Notes: generated from the sequence alone by a model not told the origin. Shown: positions 43,009-55,393, counted from the first letter of the stretch. The stretch: DNA of 64,000 bases from Bolinopsis microptera (GCF_026151205.1 NC_087072.1:25013799-25077798), one strand, 5' to 3'. Made by a program: numbers and translations.

Positions 43009-44103
43009 TGGACACTGAAAGTGAACATGAACAGGTAGCTTCATTTTGGTACATTAGTGCAGTAAGAAAAGAACTGATTTTTAAACATAAAGGGTTATGA
43101 ATTAGTGTACAATAGAGAGTATCGTTTGCATGCTTAGGATTATGTTCGTATCAACGGAACCCTCTCTGGAGTCTATCTGTAAACAGGGGAGATAGCATCT
43201 GGTGTTCTGCCAGAATTTTACCAAGAGGCAGGCACAGGATCGCGGCTCCTTCGACAACTTCTACAACTTTGGCTGTTATCGCTGCTAACTGCTCATGATG
43301 TAGAGGAACAGAGAAAGGGCTGAAAGAACCATCTAATATTGAAGAAACGTTAAACTTAATGACTTATACTTACAATCAAACTTTTAAAAACTCTTATAAA
43401 CTTTTTCTTTAACAGTAGTTATACTTATAGTACTAGTAGTAGTAGTAGTAATTTTAAAATTATAATTCGAGATCTTGTTTTTTATTTTTACACTTATAGT
43501 TATACCCACTGACCGATAAACTCCGACTACCACCTATCTACCTCCCTGAGCAAAGTCCCCATCCCCTTCAACTAATTCAGCTCGGATAATCTTAAATTGG
43601 AAACTAATCTCATCTGAAAAATATTAGAGTGTGATAATAGTATTGCTGGACATTTTATTTTAACTGTTCAGTACCTTAACTTTGAGTACCTCAACCGTGT
43701 CCTGTGGCTGTGCCATCCACAGTGAGCTCATTAATATAATAATATAATTGGTCATTCAAGAAAAATTCAGTCAAAACAGTAAATCATGTGTTGCGAAAAG
43801 CTGAAATCTGAAAATTTCTTAAGCTATAATAGGACATTTCAAAATATCAATTCCTTTCGTCAAAGTTTTTTCCGGATATTCAGCTTCCGCAGTTATACCA
43901 CACTTTTATTACCTTATCACTTATATTTTCCGGCCTTTCTATATTTGAATTTCTAACAACCGGTAATTCCGGTCCGGCAATTAAATCCGGCTAACCGGAT
44001 AATAGATTGATATATCCGGAAAAATTCCGTCCGGCAGCCAAAACACATGACATTATAAAACTCATAAAAGCCCATGCATGGCGCTCAATGCTCATAGTCA
44101 TTT
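43009..44103. other. Downstream region of transporter gene A to the duplication edge
   Basis: No gene was recognised. The stretch includes a (TAG)n-like patch (43434-43450) and a cluster of CCGG words at 43930-44035 (ACCGGTAATTCCGGTCCGGC, ATCCGGCTAACCGG). Homology to copy B stops at about 44103, after CTCATAGTCATT. Confidence 0.5.
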
Positions 44104-46850
44104 CCCTGCGGTTTCTTTGCGTTCGCGACTATACCCGTTTGCGATGCCACTGTGTGGACGTAGCTGTGATAAATCTTACATCCTCTTAAAGTACATGCTC
44201 TAACTCGGACATCGCAAGCTTAATCAGTTCTGGGGACTGTTCCTGGGTAGAGTTATGAAGGTTTAAAGCTTTCGTGCCGCGCAATCGCCCCAAAATGGCT
44301 AAACATGTGCACCGTCGAAGAATAACTTTGCGCAGGGAATGCGCAAGGTCTACAATATGGTAGTTAATATTGATTTTCGACCTCCAGCAGGATAGCCTAG
44401 TTCGCTAAGCAGGCGATTGGCTGTGGTAGCTGAGGGTTCAAATCCCTGTCTAGACTTTAATTTTGTTTTAACTGAAACAAGTTTTCAACAAAAACTTTCT
44501 AGTGTTTGGTTAATATTGATTAGTTAACTATATTAAAAGTTATACTCTAGGATGAAATTCATAATTAGAAATGGCAAAGCAGCTATAAGTATAATACGCA
44601 GAGCAACATTATACTAGAATTTTATAGAAATAACATTGTCTGTCTCTGATTATTTTTAAATATATACAAGTAACAGACGTGACCAGTGTTGCATCTGCAT
44701 CGATTAGTATTCAGTTCGGAGTCGTCGATATCAGCTATTACATAGATTTTAAATTGCTGCTATAGCTGCAGATATGATTATGAGCAGTTTTTATCAGTCT
44801 GATTTGGTCCGTTTTGGACTGGGCCCAGTTTGCTAAGGATTCTGTTTCTATCTGGTGTAAAACTTGGTATGCTGCGAAAAGAACATTCTGAAGGCAGAAA
44901 GCTCTGGATTGGTCTTTAAGTGCCTCTCTCAACGACAATCCCTCTTTAGCAGTTACTAATACTTGATAGCTCTATTAATTCTGCCTGTCACGGTGGGAAA
45001 GGAAGGTCAAGACTGCTTGTTTTATAACTTTTTGTTGGGACTATTGACATGTAGTGTTTGGAGAAGGAGGGTAACGAAGGAGCACTTCTTAGTTGTCCAT
45101 TGGGCATTACTGTCCACATCTGAAACAGATTTTAATAAAAGGAACTGAATAATAATACGGTTGAGTAAAATCAAATCTGAGACTTGAGTGGCGAGTGCAG
45201 TAGGGAAAGAAAATCTATAAGTGCATCTTAAACTGCCAAACTTACTGTTGAAAAATACTGTTTGACTACACTTCAATTCACCAGCCTCTCATCATTTTCA
45301 ATGTGTGAAGCAGCTGGCGTGAGTTTCGTGAAAATCTTCGATCATCCCAGCCTCCAGGAGTTGCTTTTATTTTAGGGTCCTCTTAGAGCTTTAGAGGTTA
45401 TCGATATTCCAGATTATGTCTGCTTTGTTGTCAGTACTTCCGGGGGTTGTATAAACCTGAGAAATTGAACAGTTCAATACCAGAAAGAATGTTGAAGACT
45501 TTGAAAGTTCTGCCAAAATGTTTATTTTCTGTACACAAATCCGAATTTGTCTCTTTAGTGGCGATTTTAGACAAAATTTACCTTCTTTCGGACTAAACTT
45601 TGAAACTGAATTGAAGTTTAAACGATTACCTCTAGAATGGTATTAATGAATTAACAAATTTATCATCAGAAGTCAAGTTATGGTCGATTTTGGAAGCTTG
45701 GATATGCTAAAATTATTAATTACATATTATTATGCGCGGCTCGGTTATATTGCGCGCGCGTGGTCGCTAGGCGCTAGCGCAAAAATTGCTTACATTTTTT
45801 TTTCCGTTCGGCAGAAAGACAATCGTGACTGACAAACATGTAGAAAACTCACCCAGAACTTCTAGCATATTCTTTAGGGCGGGAAATACTTTGTATGCAG
45901 GGTCTGTGATTATCCCGCCAAATCCGAATTTCTTCCTAATAACACATCACAAAGGCGCGTTCACAATTTTTGCGCATTATAAACAGCTAGATTCCTTTAA
46001 AGTCGTTCTATAGTTAATCTCACTAATTCAAAAGGGTGAGACTGATTGGAGAAGAATTGAACCTTTGGTTTCTTCACAAGTAGAAGCACTAAGAAAACAC
46101 CCAAGTTGTCCATGATAGAGACAAGAAACAAACTTTGCAAAGCAAACTAAACATGCTGACAGCAAATATAACTGAGAAGGAACCACTGATCACCAAGAAC
46201 AAACCCAGGGTAACATATTGGTAAAAATCTTATGGCCATGTACATAAATGTACAAAAAATCGGAAATCCCTGGAAACGGATTGAGAAATTTCCAAAACGT
46301 GTTTAAAATGCTAACAATGCTAGTACATTATGCAAAAACAAAGCTCGGGCTAGGGTATCAAGTGGCTAGGGTACTAAGTGGCTAGGGTACTAAGAGCTGC
46401 AACAACTAAGCAATTGTTGTCAGGATAAACTAAGGACTTCATCCCTCAATTATATATAAAGGCTGTAGTCATGTGCAGTTAATACTAACAAATAAGCAAT
46501 AGGTGTGTGTGTGTGTGTACTTTATGTGTGGCATGTGTGTGAACCAAAACACAATAAATTCAGTCAAACACTGCACTGTACAAAATAATAGTTCATCTGA
46601 ATACTGTATAACAAATAACAAATAATTTGAGGTGCACTATGGTAGTCCGATAGACGTACACCTGACATTAGGCTATCGGTGAACACAGGGACCACATCAT
46701 ACGTGTGCCCTGCTGAACACAAGCTTTAGGATCAAGTTAGTTTCCCGTTGAGAAGCTCCCTTTGTGCTTGATCCATCCGGCAATACAGCTCTCTATTTTA
46801 TAGTTCAAATTCAAAAGTTGAACTATTTACTGCTGTACTCCTCATTTCAG
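44104..46850. other. Single-copy joint between duplication copies, mostly unassigned
   Basis: Contains a tRNA-like sequence (44386-44456), a GC-rich patch with GGCGCTAGCGC (45770-45781), three AGTGGCTAGGGTACTA-like units (46345-46395), a (GT)n run (46503-46520) and an inverted pair GGATCAAG ... CTTGATCC (46731-46773). No protein gene was supported. Confidence 0.5.
44386..44456 (+). other. tRNA-like sequence (SINE head or tRNA pseudogene)
   Basis: TAGCCTAGTTCGCTAAGCAGG resembles a tRNA A box with a D arm (GCC/GGC stem), and GGTTCAAATCC is a good B box about 30 bases on, within an AGGG/CCCT T-arm. The 7-bp acceptor stem does not pair and no normal anticodon arm forms. It is therefore more likely a tRNA-derived element head than a working tRNA. 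Confidence 0.4.
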
Positions 46851-47740
46851 ACTAGTGGTAACAGTGGTCACAGCGGAACACTTGAAGAAACAATTTCAGC
46901 AGCCGGGTTGTCCAGGTGAAATCTTCTCCCAAGTCCAGGTAACCCGTGCTGTAACTGTTGTGTTGTGTGACGCTACTACTACTACTATTGCTTCTGATAA
47001 CTTCTGATACCTCTTTCTACACTACAACCTCAAATCACGATGTCAACCATCGAGAATCTGAGTGACAAGATAAAGAGTGTCATCGGGAGACTGCTGAAGG
47101 ATGCCGACCCTATTTCGAAACGAGTACTCACTGTATTTGATCCTTCCCTGGATTCTTCTGTCAAAATCTCTAAACTGGCCAAGGTCAACAGAGGCGAGCT
47201 AGACGCTCTTGGAAATTACCTTAAGTTGCCTCTAGTTAGCAGAGGATTAAAGAAGAAACTTTTCAGCTCACGAGAGAAACTAGCTAAACGGATTGTGTCA
47301 GAGATCATTTCTCTGTACCCTGCTGTTTGTTCCGAGTGTTCAGAAGAGTACACAGTGATGCCGGGCTTCCAGCCCAAATACAGATGTTGGAGTTGTCTTC
47401 ATGGAGCTCACGACTGTGAAAACTTCACAGCCCAAATGGAGCTTTACGAAAGTCTCCCAACCCAACTCAGTGGTTTGGTATGGTTATGCTCAGACTGCAT
47501 AGCAGTCAACAAAAACAACAACATTGGGGAGTGTGATGAACCACCGTCTGGAATGGGAACGCCAGGTCACACTAAGGAAATCAACCAGGCTCGACCAGAT
47601 ACCAACACTTCGCTAGAAAACAGCACTAATCAGAACAACAGTGCTGCAAGTCTTGAAGTAGTGAAACTGGCTGAAGAGTTGGAGAAAATCAAGAAAGAAC
47701 AGGAAAAGTCTGAGTCGCCAAAAATCCGATTTTACTATAT
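46851..47740 (+). mobile_element. 5' fragment of a CR1-like LINE (5' region and start of ORF1)
   Basis: A non-coding leader of roughly 190 bp runs into an ATG at 47040 and an ORF1 reading frame that is cut at about 47737, where a 170-bp tandem repeat begins. Nothing of the rest of the element follows. Confidence 0.6.
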
Positions 47741-47798
47741 ACTAGCAGTCTCGAGAGTAACAATTATCACACTTATTTCAAGATATCTCCGCTTCTGA
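47040..47798 (+). CDS. PHD-finger ORF1 fragment of a CR1-like LINE (3'-truncated)
   Basis: About 233 element-derived residues, then ~19 residues of unrelated read-through (after KSESPK). The N-terminal part is helical and basic (LSDKIKSVIGRLLKDADP, KKKLFSSREKLAKRI). A zinc-finger region shows C97-x2-C100 (CSECSEE), then YRCWSCLHGAHDCENF and VWLCSDC, the C4HC3-like spacing of the PHD-type fingers found at the start of ORF1 in CR1-type LINEs. A Ser/Asn/Thr-rich linker and a charged coiled-coil start (VKLAEELEKIKKEQEK) follow. The esterase part is missing. This finger is thought to bind nucleic acid or ORF1 partners. The LINE at 22.6 kb lacks the PHD region, so this belongs to another lineage. 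Confidence 0.68.
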   Translation: MSTIENLSDKIKSVIGRLLKDADPISKRVLTVFDPSLDSSVKISKLAKVNRGELDALGNYLKLPLVSRGLKKKLFSSREKLAKRIVSEIISLYPAVCSECSEEYTVMPGFQPKYRCWSCLHGAHDCENFTAQMELYESLPTQLSGLVWLCSDCIAVNKNNNIGECDEPPSGMGTPGHTKEINQARPDTNTSLENSTNQNNSAASLEVVKLAEELEKIKKEQEKSESPKIRFYYILAVSRVTIITLISRYLRF

Positions 47799-48362
47799 TT
47801 GGAGCTAAGCGCTCATCTTGGGCATTGAAATGGTCAGAATTATCACATTGAGTGGGGTAGAGCGTGGTTTTAAAGTCTTCAGACTCCAGGGTGTTGAGTT
47901 ATTTGGTCAGATCCCATTTTTACGCTCTCGCGAGTAGCGATTGATGCTACTGATATATCAGCTTCTGATTGGAGCTAAGTGTTCATCTTGGGCATTGAAA
48001 TGGTCAGAATTATCACATTGAGTGGGGTAAGGCATGGTTTTAAAGTCTTCAGACTTCAGGTTGTTGAGTTATTAGTTCAGATCCCATTTTTACGCTCTCG
48101 CGAGTAGCGATTGATGCTACTGATATATCAGCTTCTGATTGGAGCTAAGTGTTCATCTTCGGCATTGAAATGGTCAGAATTATCACATTGAGTGGGGTAG
48201 GGCGTGGTTTCAAAGTCTTCAGACTTCAGGTTTTTGAATTATTAGGTTAAAACATATTTTTACACTCTTGCGAGTAGCGATTGACACACTTATTACAAGA
48301 TATCGCAGCTTCTGATTGAAGCTAAGTGCTTATCATGGGCATTGAAATGGTCAGTATGGTCA
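47741..48362. repeat. Tandem repeat, ~170-bp unit, 3.3 copies
   Basis: GCTTCTGATTGGAGCTAAG starts at 47791, 47961, 48131 and 48308 (170, 170 and 177 bp apart), each followed by GGCATTGAAATGGTCAG and, in all but the last, TTACGCTCTCGCGAGTAGCG or a variant. It directly follows the broken PHD ORF1. No coding potential. Confidence 0.93.
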
Positions 48363-48498
48363 TATTAAGAGCAAACAGTTCACACTGGTATACAGTTGCC
48401 TGAGTGCCTAGGTGGAAACTTTGTCTATGGACATTGGACCTCGATTGAGTTTCTTATTACGCAGTAACCTGCACCTGAGAACTGTTCTCATTATAGTC
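48363..48498 (+). mobile_element. Fragment of the 22.6-kb LINE family's 5' region
   Basis: Matches 22630-22762 almost base for base (GAGCAAACAGTTCACACTGG ... GAACTGTTCTCATTATAG). It is cut before ORF1 and abuts the repeat start TCTTACTATATATAAAGCG. Confidence 0.85.
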
Positions 48499-49316
48499 AA
48501 TCTTACTATATATAAAGCGAGACGATATATATATATTTATCCGTGCCATTTTACTGACACCACGGCATCAACTTTAATGCGAATTTCCGCAAAAACCATA
48601 AAAGATATACAACTGAAACTTTTTTGACTGGGTCAATTGCTTTAATAGCCTCAAAATCCGCATGAAAAAATGAAAAATTGGCTAAGAAATAGGAGTTTTA
48701 GAGCCCAAAATTTGGTGCCCCAAGTGGTGTCAAAAACGCAAATTAAATAGGTATAGTAATAATTATTTTAGTCGCTTGAGTCTTGACACCATTTTAGGGT
48801 TATACGGGTTCCTGCTAGTATTTAATAATGCACTTCGATTTCATAATCTAACATGTATCAATTATATACTATGTGACTTCTTTGTAGTATGTGACTTGTT
48901 TGTACTTTGAGTTTGTAGCTCCTTACTGGGCCGCGCTCAGCTTGTCATTCCGCCTAATCTCTATTTTATGTTTATGAACAATGAACATGATAGCCTGTGA
49001 TCCCCAGTTAATACGTGACCTCTTTACTTCGTAATATGTGACTTGTTAGTAGTTCATAAATCTAGATGTTAAACTTAAAATATCTTCCGTTATTTTTCTT
49101 TTCGTTAAATACATTATTCTCCTGTTTCGCTATTAGTATTAGTATTTTATTAGCTTTCTAACATTTGCAATCTGCAAATATAAATATGGATTTTAATATT
49201 TTTACCGTGTAGCTTTATTAGATATGAATTGTTTTTATAGGAAAACACAAGTTCTTTTTAAATAATCGAGGCTCTTACGGGCAAAAAAGCGTGTTTTCAG
49301 CTGTCTATAACTTTAT

Positions 49317-49971
49317 AGTAGTGGAACAGCAATACTAAGGTAATGGGACTACTGCGGACCCTCTACCGGCCAAACCTTGTTAACAAAGCCGCAGTCAAGG
49401 TTCGGTGAACGGTAGTTAAAAGCGCTTAAGGGACATAAGTCAAATTGGTAGAGCAACATCATGTAGTGGACGTCTTAAGAAATGAGGAGTAGGTAGAATG
49501 TTAGGTTGCTCCTTTATAAATCGTCTTTTTCTCCGATAATAAGTTGACATCAAGTCTTGAAAATTATTCGAGAAGAATCTCGAATAATTTAGTTGCAGCG
49601 TGCCACATGGCTATCTAAACTGCAAACCCTACCCATTGCTGAGCAAGGCCTTTATCTTCTCAAGGAGCAACCTAACATTCTACCTACTCCTCATTTCTTA
49701 AGACGTCCACTACATGATGTTGCTCTACCAATTTGACTTATGTCCCTTAAGCGCTTTTAACTACCGTTCACCGAACCTTGACTGCGGCTTTGTTAACAAG
49801 GTTTGGCCGGTAGAGGGTCCGCAGTAGTCCCATTACCTTAGTATTGCTGTTCCACTACTATAGAAATAATCCCGATAACACTCGACCTCTGCCTGATCCA
49901 GAGGATATCACCATTTTACCTTCACACAGACATCGAACGCTGTACGAAGATGACGATCAGACCTCATTATG
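49317..49971. mobile_element. 655-bp copy-B-specific insertion with 201-bp identical inverted arms
   Basis: Arms at 49314-49514 and 49662-49862 are exact reverse complements by eye, separated by a 147-bp spacer that contains its own hairpin (AATTATTCGAGA/TCTCGAATAATT). A 109-bp non-palindromic tail follows to 49971. The 13-bp TCTATAACTTTAT flanks the whole (49304-49316 and 49972-49984) and is single in copy A (29636-29648). Each arm contains GGGACATAAGTCAAATTGG then TAGAGC, close to the 5' half of a tRNA with an A box; no B box follows. No open frame of note. The superfamily is unknown. Confidence 0.85.
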
Positions 49972-50342
49972 TCTATAACTTTATCTAGACCTGCAATAAT
50001 GGAGTTACATATCAAATCATGCTCCACTGCACGTTATTTTCACATCAAATAACAAGCACTAGCACAATCCACTTTCAACACCAATTCACTTCATATGCAC
50101 AAAGTCAGCACAGGTCATTTCACCTTGGAGATTCATAACACTAATCACTCGTCATTGTCACGTGTTCACTTCACCACGACTTCACAACCATTCAAATAGT
50201 ATCTTCATGTCCCATGGTCACCAATCACTCGTCACGTGTCATGCTACATATATGTGCCGTTTTATAATTATTTGAGAATTTATGTTCTAGTAGCTCTGTT
50301 ATTTTTTTATTTTTAATGCCTTGTCATACGTTGTATGACCCG

Positions 50343-50363
50343 CCGCGCACGAAGTGCGCGGCT
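50343..50363. other. GC-rich perfect hairpin (copy B)
   Basis: GCCGCGCAC, GAA loop, GTGCGCGGC: the counterpart of 29933-29953. Short GC hairpins of this sort occur near Helitron 3' ends, but the required CTRR end is not adjacent. Confidence 0.7.
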
Positions 50364-50453
50364 CCCCTTGTATCACTATAATGAAACGACTCTTACATAC
50401 CCTTTTTAACTGTGGCAGTGAAATCCCGGACGAAGGGATTTCACTAGTATTCA

Positions 50454-50517
50454 ATATAATATGAATAATGCACTTCGACTTCATATATGAAGTCGAAGTG
50501 CATTATTCATATTATAT
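50454..50517. repeat. 64-bp perfect palindrome, copy B only
   Basis: The 32 bases to 50485 are exactly mirrored to 50517, centred on CATA|TATG inside the dispersed module (GAATAATGCACTTCGACTTC and its inverse). Copy A (about 30048) has a single arm, so the palindrome arose after the duplication. Confidence 0.93.
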
Positions 50518-50796
50518 GCATACAACTTATATAGTATGTGACTTTACTGGGCCGCGCTCAGCTTGTCATTCCGCCTAATCTCTATTTTATGTTTATGAAC
50601 ATGATAGCCTGAGGTCCCCAAGTAATACGTGACCTGTTCGTACTCGTAGTATGTGACTTGTTTGTAGTTCCTAGTAAATATATATTATGTTAAACTGAAA
50701 ATATCTTCCGTTATTTTTCTTTTCGTTAAATACATTCTTTTCCTGTGTCGCTATTTTATTAGCCTTCTAACATTTGCAAATATAAATATGGATTGT

Positions 50797-52524
50797 CGCT
50801 CACTCTGTCACTACTGACAGCTCACTCTGTCACTACTGACAGCTCACTCTGTCACTACTGACAGCTCACTCTGCCACTACTGTCAGCTCACTCTATCACT
50901 ACTGACAGCTCACTCTGTCACTACTGACAGCTCACTCTGCCACTACTGACAGCTCACTCTGTTACTACTGACGGCTCACTCTGTCACTACTGACAGCTCA
51001 CTCTGCCACTACTGACAGCTCACTCTGGCACTACTGACAGCTCACTCTGTCACTACTGACAGCTCACTCTGTCACTACTGTCAGCTCACTCTGTCACTAC
51101 TGACAGCTCACTCTGTCACTACTGACAGCTCACTCTGCCACTACTGACAGCTCACTCTATCACTACTGACAGCTCACTCTGTCACTACTGACAGCTCACT
51201 CTGTCACTACTGACAGCTCACTCTGTCACTACTGACAGCTCACTCTGTCACTACTGACAGCTCACTCTATCACTACTGACAGCTCACTCTGTCACTACTG
51301 ACAGCTCACTCTGTCACTACTGACAGCTCAATTTGTCACTACTGACAGCTCACTCTGCCACTACTGACAGCTCACTCTGGCACTACTGACAGCTCACTCT
51401 GTCACTACTGACAGCTCACTCTGTCACTACTGTCAGCTCACTCTGTCACTACTGACAGCTCACTCTGTCACTACTGACAGCTCACTCTGCCACTACTGAC
51501 AGCTCACTCTATCACTACTGACAGCTCACTCTGTCACTACTGACAGCTCACTCTGTTACTACTGACAGCTCACTCTGCCACTACTGACAGCTCACTCTGT
51601 CACTACTGACAGCTCACTCTGTCACTACTGACAGCTCACTCTGTCACTACTGACAGCTCACTCTGTCACTACTGACGGCTCACTCTGTCACTACTGACGG
51701 CTCACTCTGTCACTACTGACAGCTCACTCTGCCACTACTGTCAGCTCACTCTGTCACTACTGACAGCTCACTCTGTCACTACTGACAGCTCACTCTGTTA
51801 CTACTGACGGCTCACTCTGTCACTACTGACGGCTCACTCTGTCACTACTGACAGCTCACTCTATCACTACTGACAGCTCACTCTGTCACTACTGACGGCT
51901 CACTCTGTTACTACTGACGGCTCACTCTGTCACTACTGACAGCTCACTCTATCACTACTGACAGCTCACTCTGTCACTACTGACAGCTCACTCTGTCACT
52001 ACTGACAGCTCACTCTATCACTACTGACAGCTCACTCTGTCACTACTGACAGCTCACTCTGTCACTACTGACAGCTCACTCTGTCACTACTGACAGCTCA
52101 CTCTGTCACTACTGACAGCTCACTCTGTCACTACTGACAGCTCACTCTGCCACTACTGTCAGCTCACTCTGTCACTACTGTCAGCTCACTCTGTCAATAC
52201 TGACAGCTCACTCTGTCACTACTGACGGCTCACTCTGTCACTACTGACAGCTCACTCTGTCACTATTGACAGCTCACTCTGCCACTACTGACAGCTCACT
52301 CTGTCACTACTGACAGCTCACTCTGACACTACTGACAGCTCACTCTGTCACTACTGACAGCTCACTCTGTCACTACTGACAGCTCACTCTGCCACTACTG
52401 ACAGCTCACTCTGTCACTACTGACAGCTCACTCTGCCACTACTGACAGCTCACTCTATCACTACTGACAGCTCACTCTATCACTACTGACAGCTCACTCT
52501 GCCACTACTGACAGCTCACTCTAT
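50797..52524. repeat. 22-bp satellite array, copy B (~78 units)
   Basis: Same unit and variants as the array at 32163-35152 but about 1.3 kb shorter. The left boundary is fused directly to the dispersed module (ATATGGATTGTCGCTCACTC). The right boundary CACTCTATTTACAA is shared with copy A. Confidence 0.97.
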
Positions 52525-52528
52525 TTAC

Positions 52529-52912
52529 AATTCAGATTGTTAAAATTTTATAATACCTTGTTTTTATTAATTCAACGATATAGTTTAGTCTAATGATAGC
52601 TATTGAAATTGATTGAAATTAAAAAGTTGTCATATTCTGGACAAAAAGTTCGAAATGAAAAATGAATGAAAAAAATTTAACGGACTTTAACTTGGACGGA
52701 CATTAATTGAACGGAATTTACTTGAACGGACATTAAGATGAAAATAAGGTCCGATAAGGTAGCTCAAATAAGGTCCGATAAGGTAGCTCAAAAACCGAAG
52801 AAAGGGTAAGATCAGGACAGCAGCAAATTTCCATAGTGGGGAATACCTGAAAATAAACTTATGAGGCAGTCTGAGAGAAACCATTTCACGGACTATATAA
52901 TAAAGGGTACTG
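52529..52912 (-). mobile_element. Pogo-family fragment next to the copy B satellite
   Basis: 52529-52740 is the inverse of about 11540-11760 (TCAACGATATAGTTTAGTC, GGACGGACATTAATTGAACG). AAATAAGGTCCGATAAGGTA then occurs twice in tandem (52742-52785). Copy A lacks the whole piece between satellite and CAGCTATTTAATAAG. The last ~125 bp is unassigned. Confidence 0.7.
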
Positions 52913-54344
52913 CAGCTATTTAATAAGAGGATAGATGACTTACATCATATAACCTGCTCACGTCAATTTTTGTTAGAATAGAACACTGAAAATATTAATA
53001 AACTAAACCTAGTCTGAAAAAGGTTTCAAACTTGAAAATTTATATCGATACCAATATTAATATTATGTAAATGAAATGTTTTACTGTTTTAGTACACGCT
53101 TATTCAGCTTTAGTAAATCACAGTAAATCGCATACGTCCTTAGTTAAAGTTCGAACATAGTGCGGTTACAGACGGCCACCTAATATAAAATCCCTTAGTA
53201 TATCAGAAATAAAAATTAAGATGTTGCTGATATCCTCAATCTGCTTTTAAAGTACTGTTTTGTGAGAGCACGTGCAATGCTGATGCACGTGCAAGCAACG
53301 GAGCACGGCACTACACACGTGTGCACAATAAGTAGAATGCTTCTGGGTACAATGAGATGGCTAAAAAGCAGCTTCTAATTCAATTTAAAAAATTCCTCCG
53401 CTCTTACCATTTTATATTTTCTACTATATGGTCCATTTAAGATGCCCTGTTCCTGTGAATCTTCTTTCCTGTGGATCAGGTGCACTCTCAATTTAATTCG
53501 ACTATAATAAGATAGTATTTTTATGGCACTATAGCTTTCATTATTGAGCATATATTATTCAACTTTTTTAATAGTCTGAAACCCAATCTGATCATATAAA
53601 AAAGCCAAATAAGCAGCTAGCTGGCAGCTGGTTATCAAGCTTTTTATTTCTCGGCAACTCCTTACTAGTCCCCATGACCGGCGAGATAATTTGCCTTTTA
53701 ATAATCAATAATGTACGATGGAAAATTTAATAATGCACTTCGAGTTCTTACAACTTATATATAGTTGACATACGTTGCATGCCACTTTTCGCAAGCGAAA
53801 CGCACGCCACCGAAGGCGTAACATGTTTCAATTATATAGTATGTGACTTGTTTGTAGTAGTATGTGACTAGTTTGTAGCTCCTAGTCCTAAATCTATGTT
53901 AAACTTAAAATATCTTCTGTTATTTTTCTTTTCGTTATATACATTATTCTCACGATGAGTCGCTATTTTATTAGCCTTCTAACATTTGAAAATATAAATA
54001 TGGATTTTACCATGTAGCTCTATTAGATATGAATTGTTTTGTAGGAACCCACAAGTTTTTTCAAATAATTGAGGCTCTTACGGGCAAAAAAGCGTGTTTT
54101 CAGCTGTATATAACTTCATCTAGACCTGGAATAATGGAGTTACATACCTAGATTCACACATCTTTGATTTTATTCATGGCTTTTTGTGTACACTTTACGT
54201 ACTTTTAAAACACAGCGCACTTTTGGCTTCAAGCACGAAATGACATAAATTAACGCACGAAAAAATCATAACGCACTTTACTTGCAAAATTGACGCATAT
54301 ATACATATCATACCTACATATTGTTACATGGTAATGTCTCCCTC
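52913..54344. other. Unassigned stretch of copy B, including a ~450-bp dispersed module
   Basis: Counterpart of 35157-36588 with very few differences; the module lies at about 53728-54153. No gene was recognised. Confidence 0.6.
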
Positions 54345-55104
54345 CTAGTCGTTGGAGTGGCCTGCATCACACACATCGCGTTGGCGGCGTAACATATGTC
54401 TCCACTGTACTCGGTTGGTAGCCAGAGCTTCTGTTGTGTTGTTTTCGATGTTTTCAACACCTGTAAACTTAGCAGCATCTTCGAGTACACCGGCCTTCCA
54501 GTTCTTACGGGGTCTGCCCCTTGACCTCTTTCCATAATTTGGCTTCCAGTTCAACAGAAACCTCAGTAGTCTAGAGTCTGGCATTCTTACTAATACTACA
54601 TGTCTAAACCAACGCAGCCTGGCAGCGCTGATGAAAGTCTCAACTGACTTGATGACAATGATGCCAGTCCTCCTAAGAACTTCTTCGTTGGACATATGAA
54701 AGAGCCATTTAATCCTAATGATCCTTCTTAGGGAGGTCTGATGGAAAACCTCGAAGCTTTTCATTTTTTTGTGGTGTTCCAGACTTCAGCTCCATACAAC
54801 AAGATGGTGAGGACAGCAGCCTTATACTTATAGATCCTGATCTTGGTTGGAGTCTTTATAGTTCTGCTATTCCAAATGTTCCAGAGCTGATTAAAGGCAC
54901 CATTAGCCTTCTGGGTACGGACATCCTGGTCTCTGTTGATCGTCTCATCCCCACTGATAGTTGCACCCAGGTAGACAATCACAAAGTTACTAACCTGCTC
55001 AACGGGATCACCCCAACCGACAGCTCAATACAGTCATCCTTGATGAAACTGAAAGGTCGCTGAGAGGTGCACTTGCTTACAGCCATGTATTGGGTCTTCT
55101 TTGC
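54345..55104 (-). pseudogene. LINE reverse transcriptase C-terminal remnant (copy B)
   Basis: Duplicate of 36589-37348 with the same frameshifts (FVIVYLGATISGDETI, YGAEVWN, then RSRGRPRKNWKAGVL in a shifted frame). One substitution was noticed over this span (TTTGAG to TTCGAG, K to E). It was already dead before the duplication. Confidence 0.82.
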
Positions 55105-55393
55105 ATATCATACCTAGGTTAGTCCTAATAGTAATTATAACATTCATTCAGCATTAAACATTTGTTAACACCAGTGGGAGATCAGGAGTTATTACTTATT
55201 ACACCACATTAATTGAACGCTGGAGGTCCTTATTCGTTCATCTTAATGTCCGTTCAATTAAAGTCTGTCCGTTTGAGGTCCGTCCAAGTAAAAGATGGGA
55301 TTTTTCCAAAATAATTCCACTGCAAACTCATGTTTAGGATATGACAACTTTTTAATTTCAGTCAATCGTAATTTCTATCATCGGTTCAGACTA

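Larger units (their letters stand above)
28864..44103. repeat. Segmental duplication, copy A
   Basis: Matches 48513-61000 over almost its whole length in the same orientation. Offset falls from about 19.65 kb at the left edge, to 17,756 bp after the satellite arrays, to 16,864 bp over the transporter genes, because of copy-specific insertions, deletions and array length. By eye the 36558-37440 part has a single mismatch to copy B, and 40021-41280 has about a dozen. Confidence 0.95.

Noticed and set aside
44386..44456. Functional tRNA gene
   Set aside because: A and B boxes are present but the acceptor stem does not pair and no normal anticodon arm forms.
45786..46013. 75-codon plus-strand frame in the joint region
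   Set aside because: No family motif, no duplication or context support.
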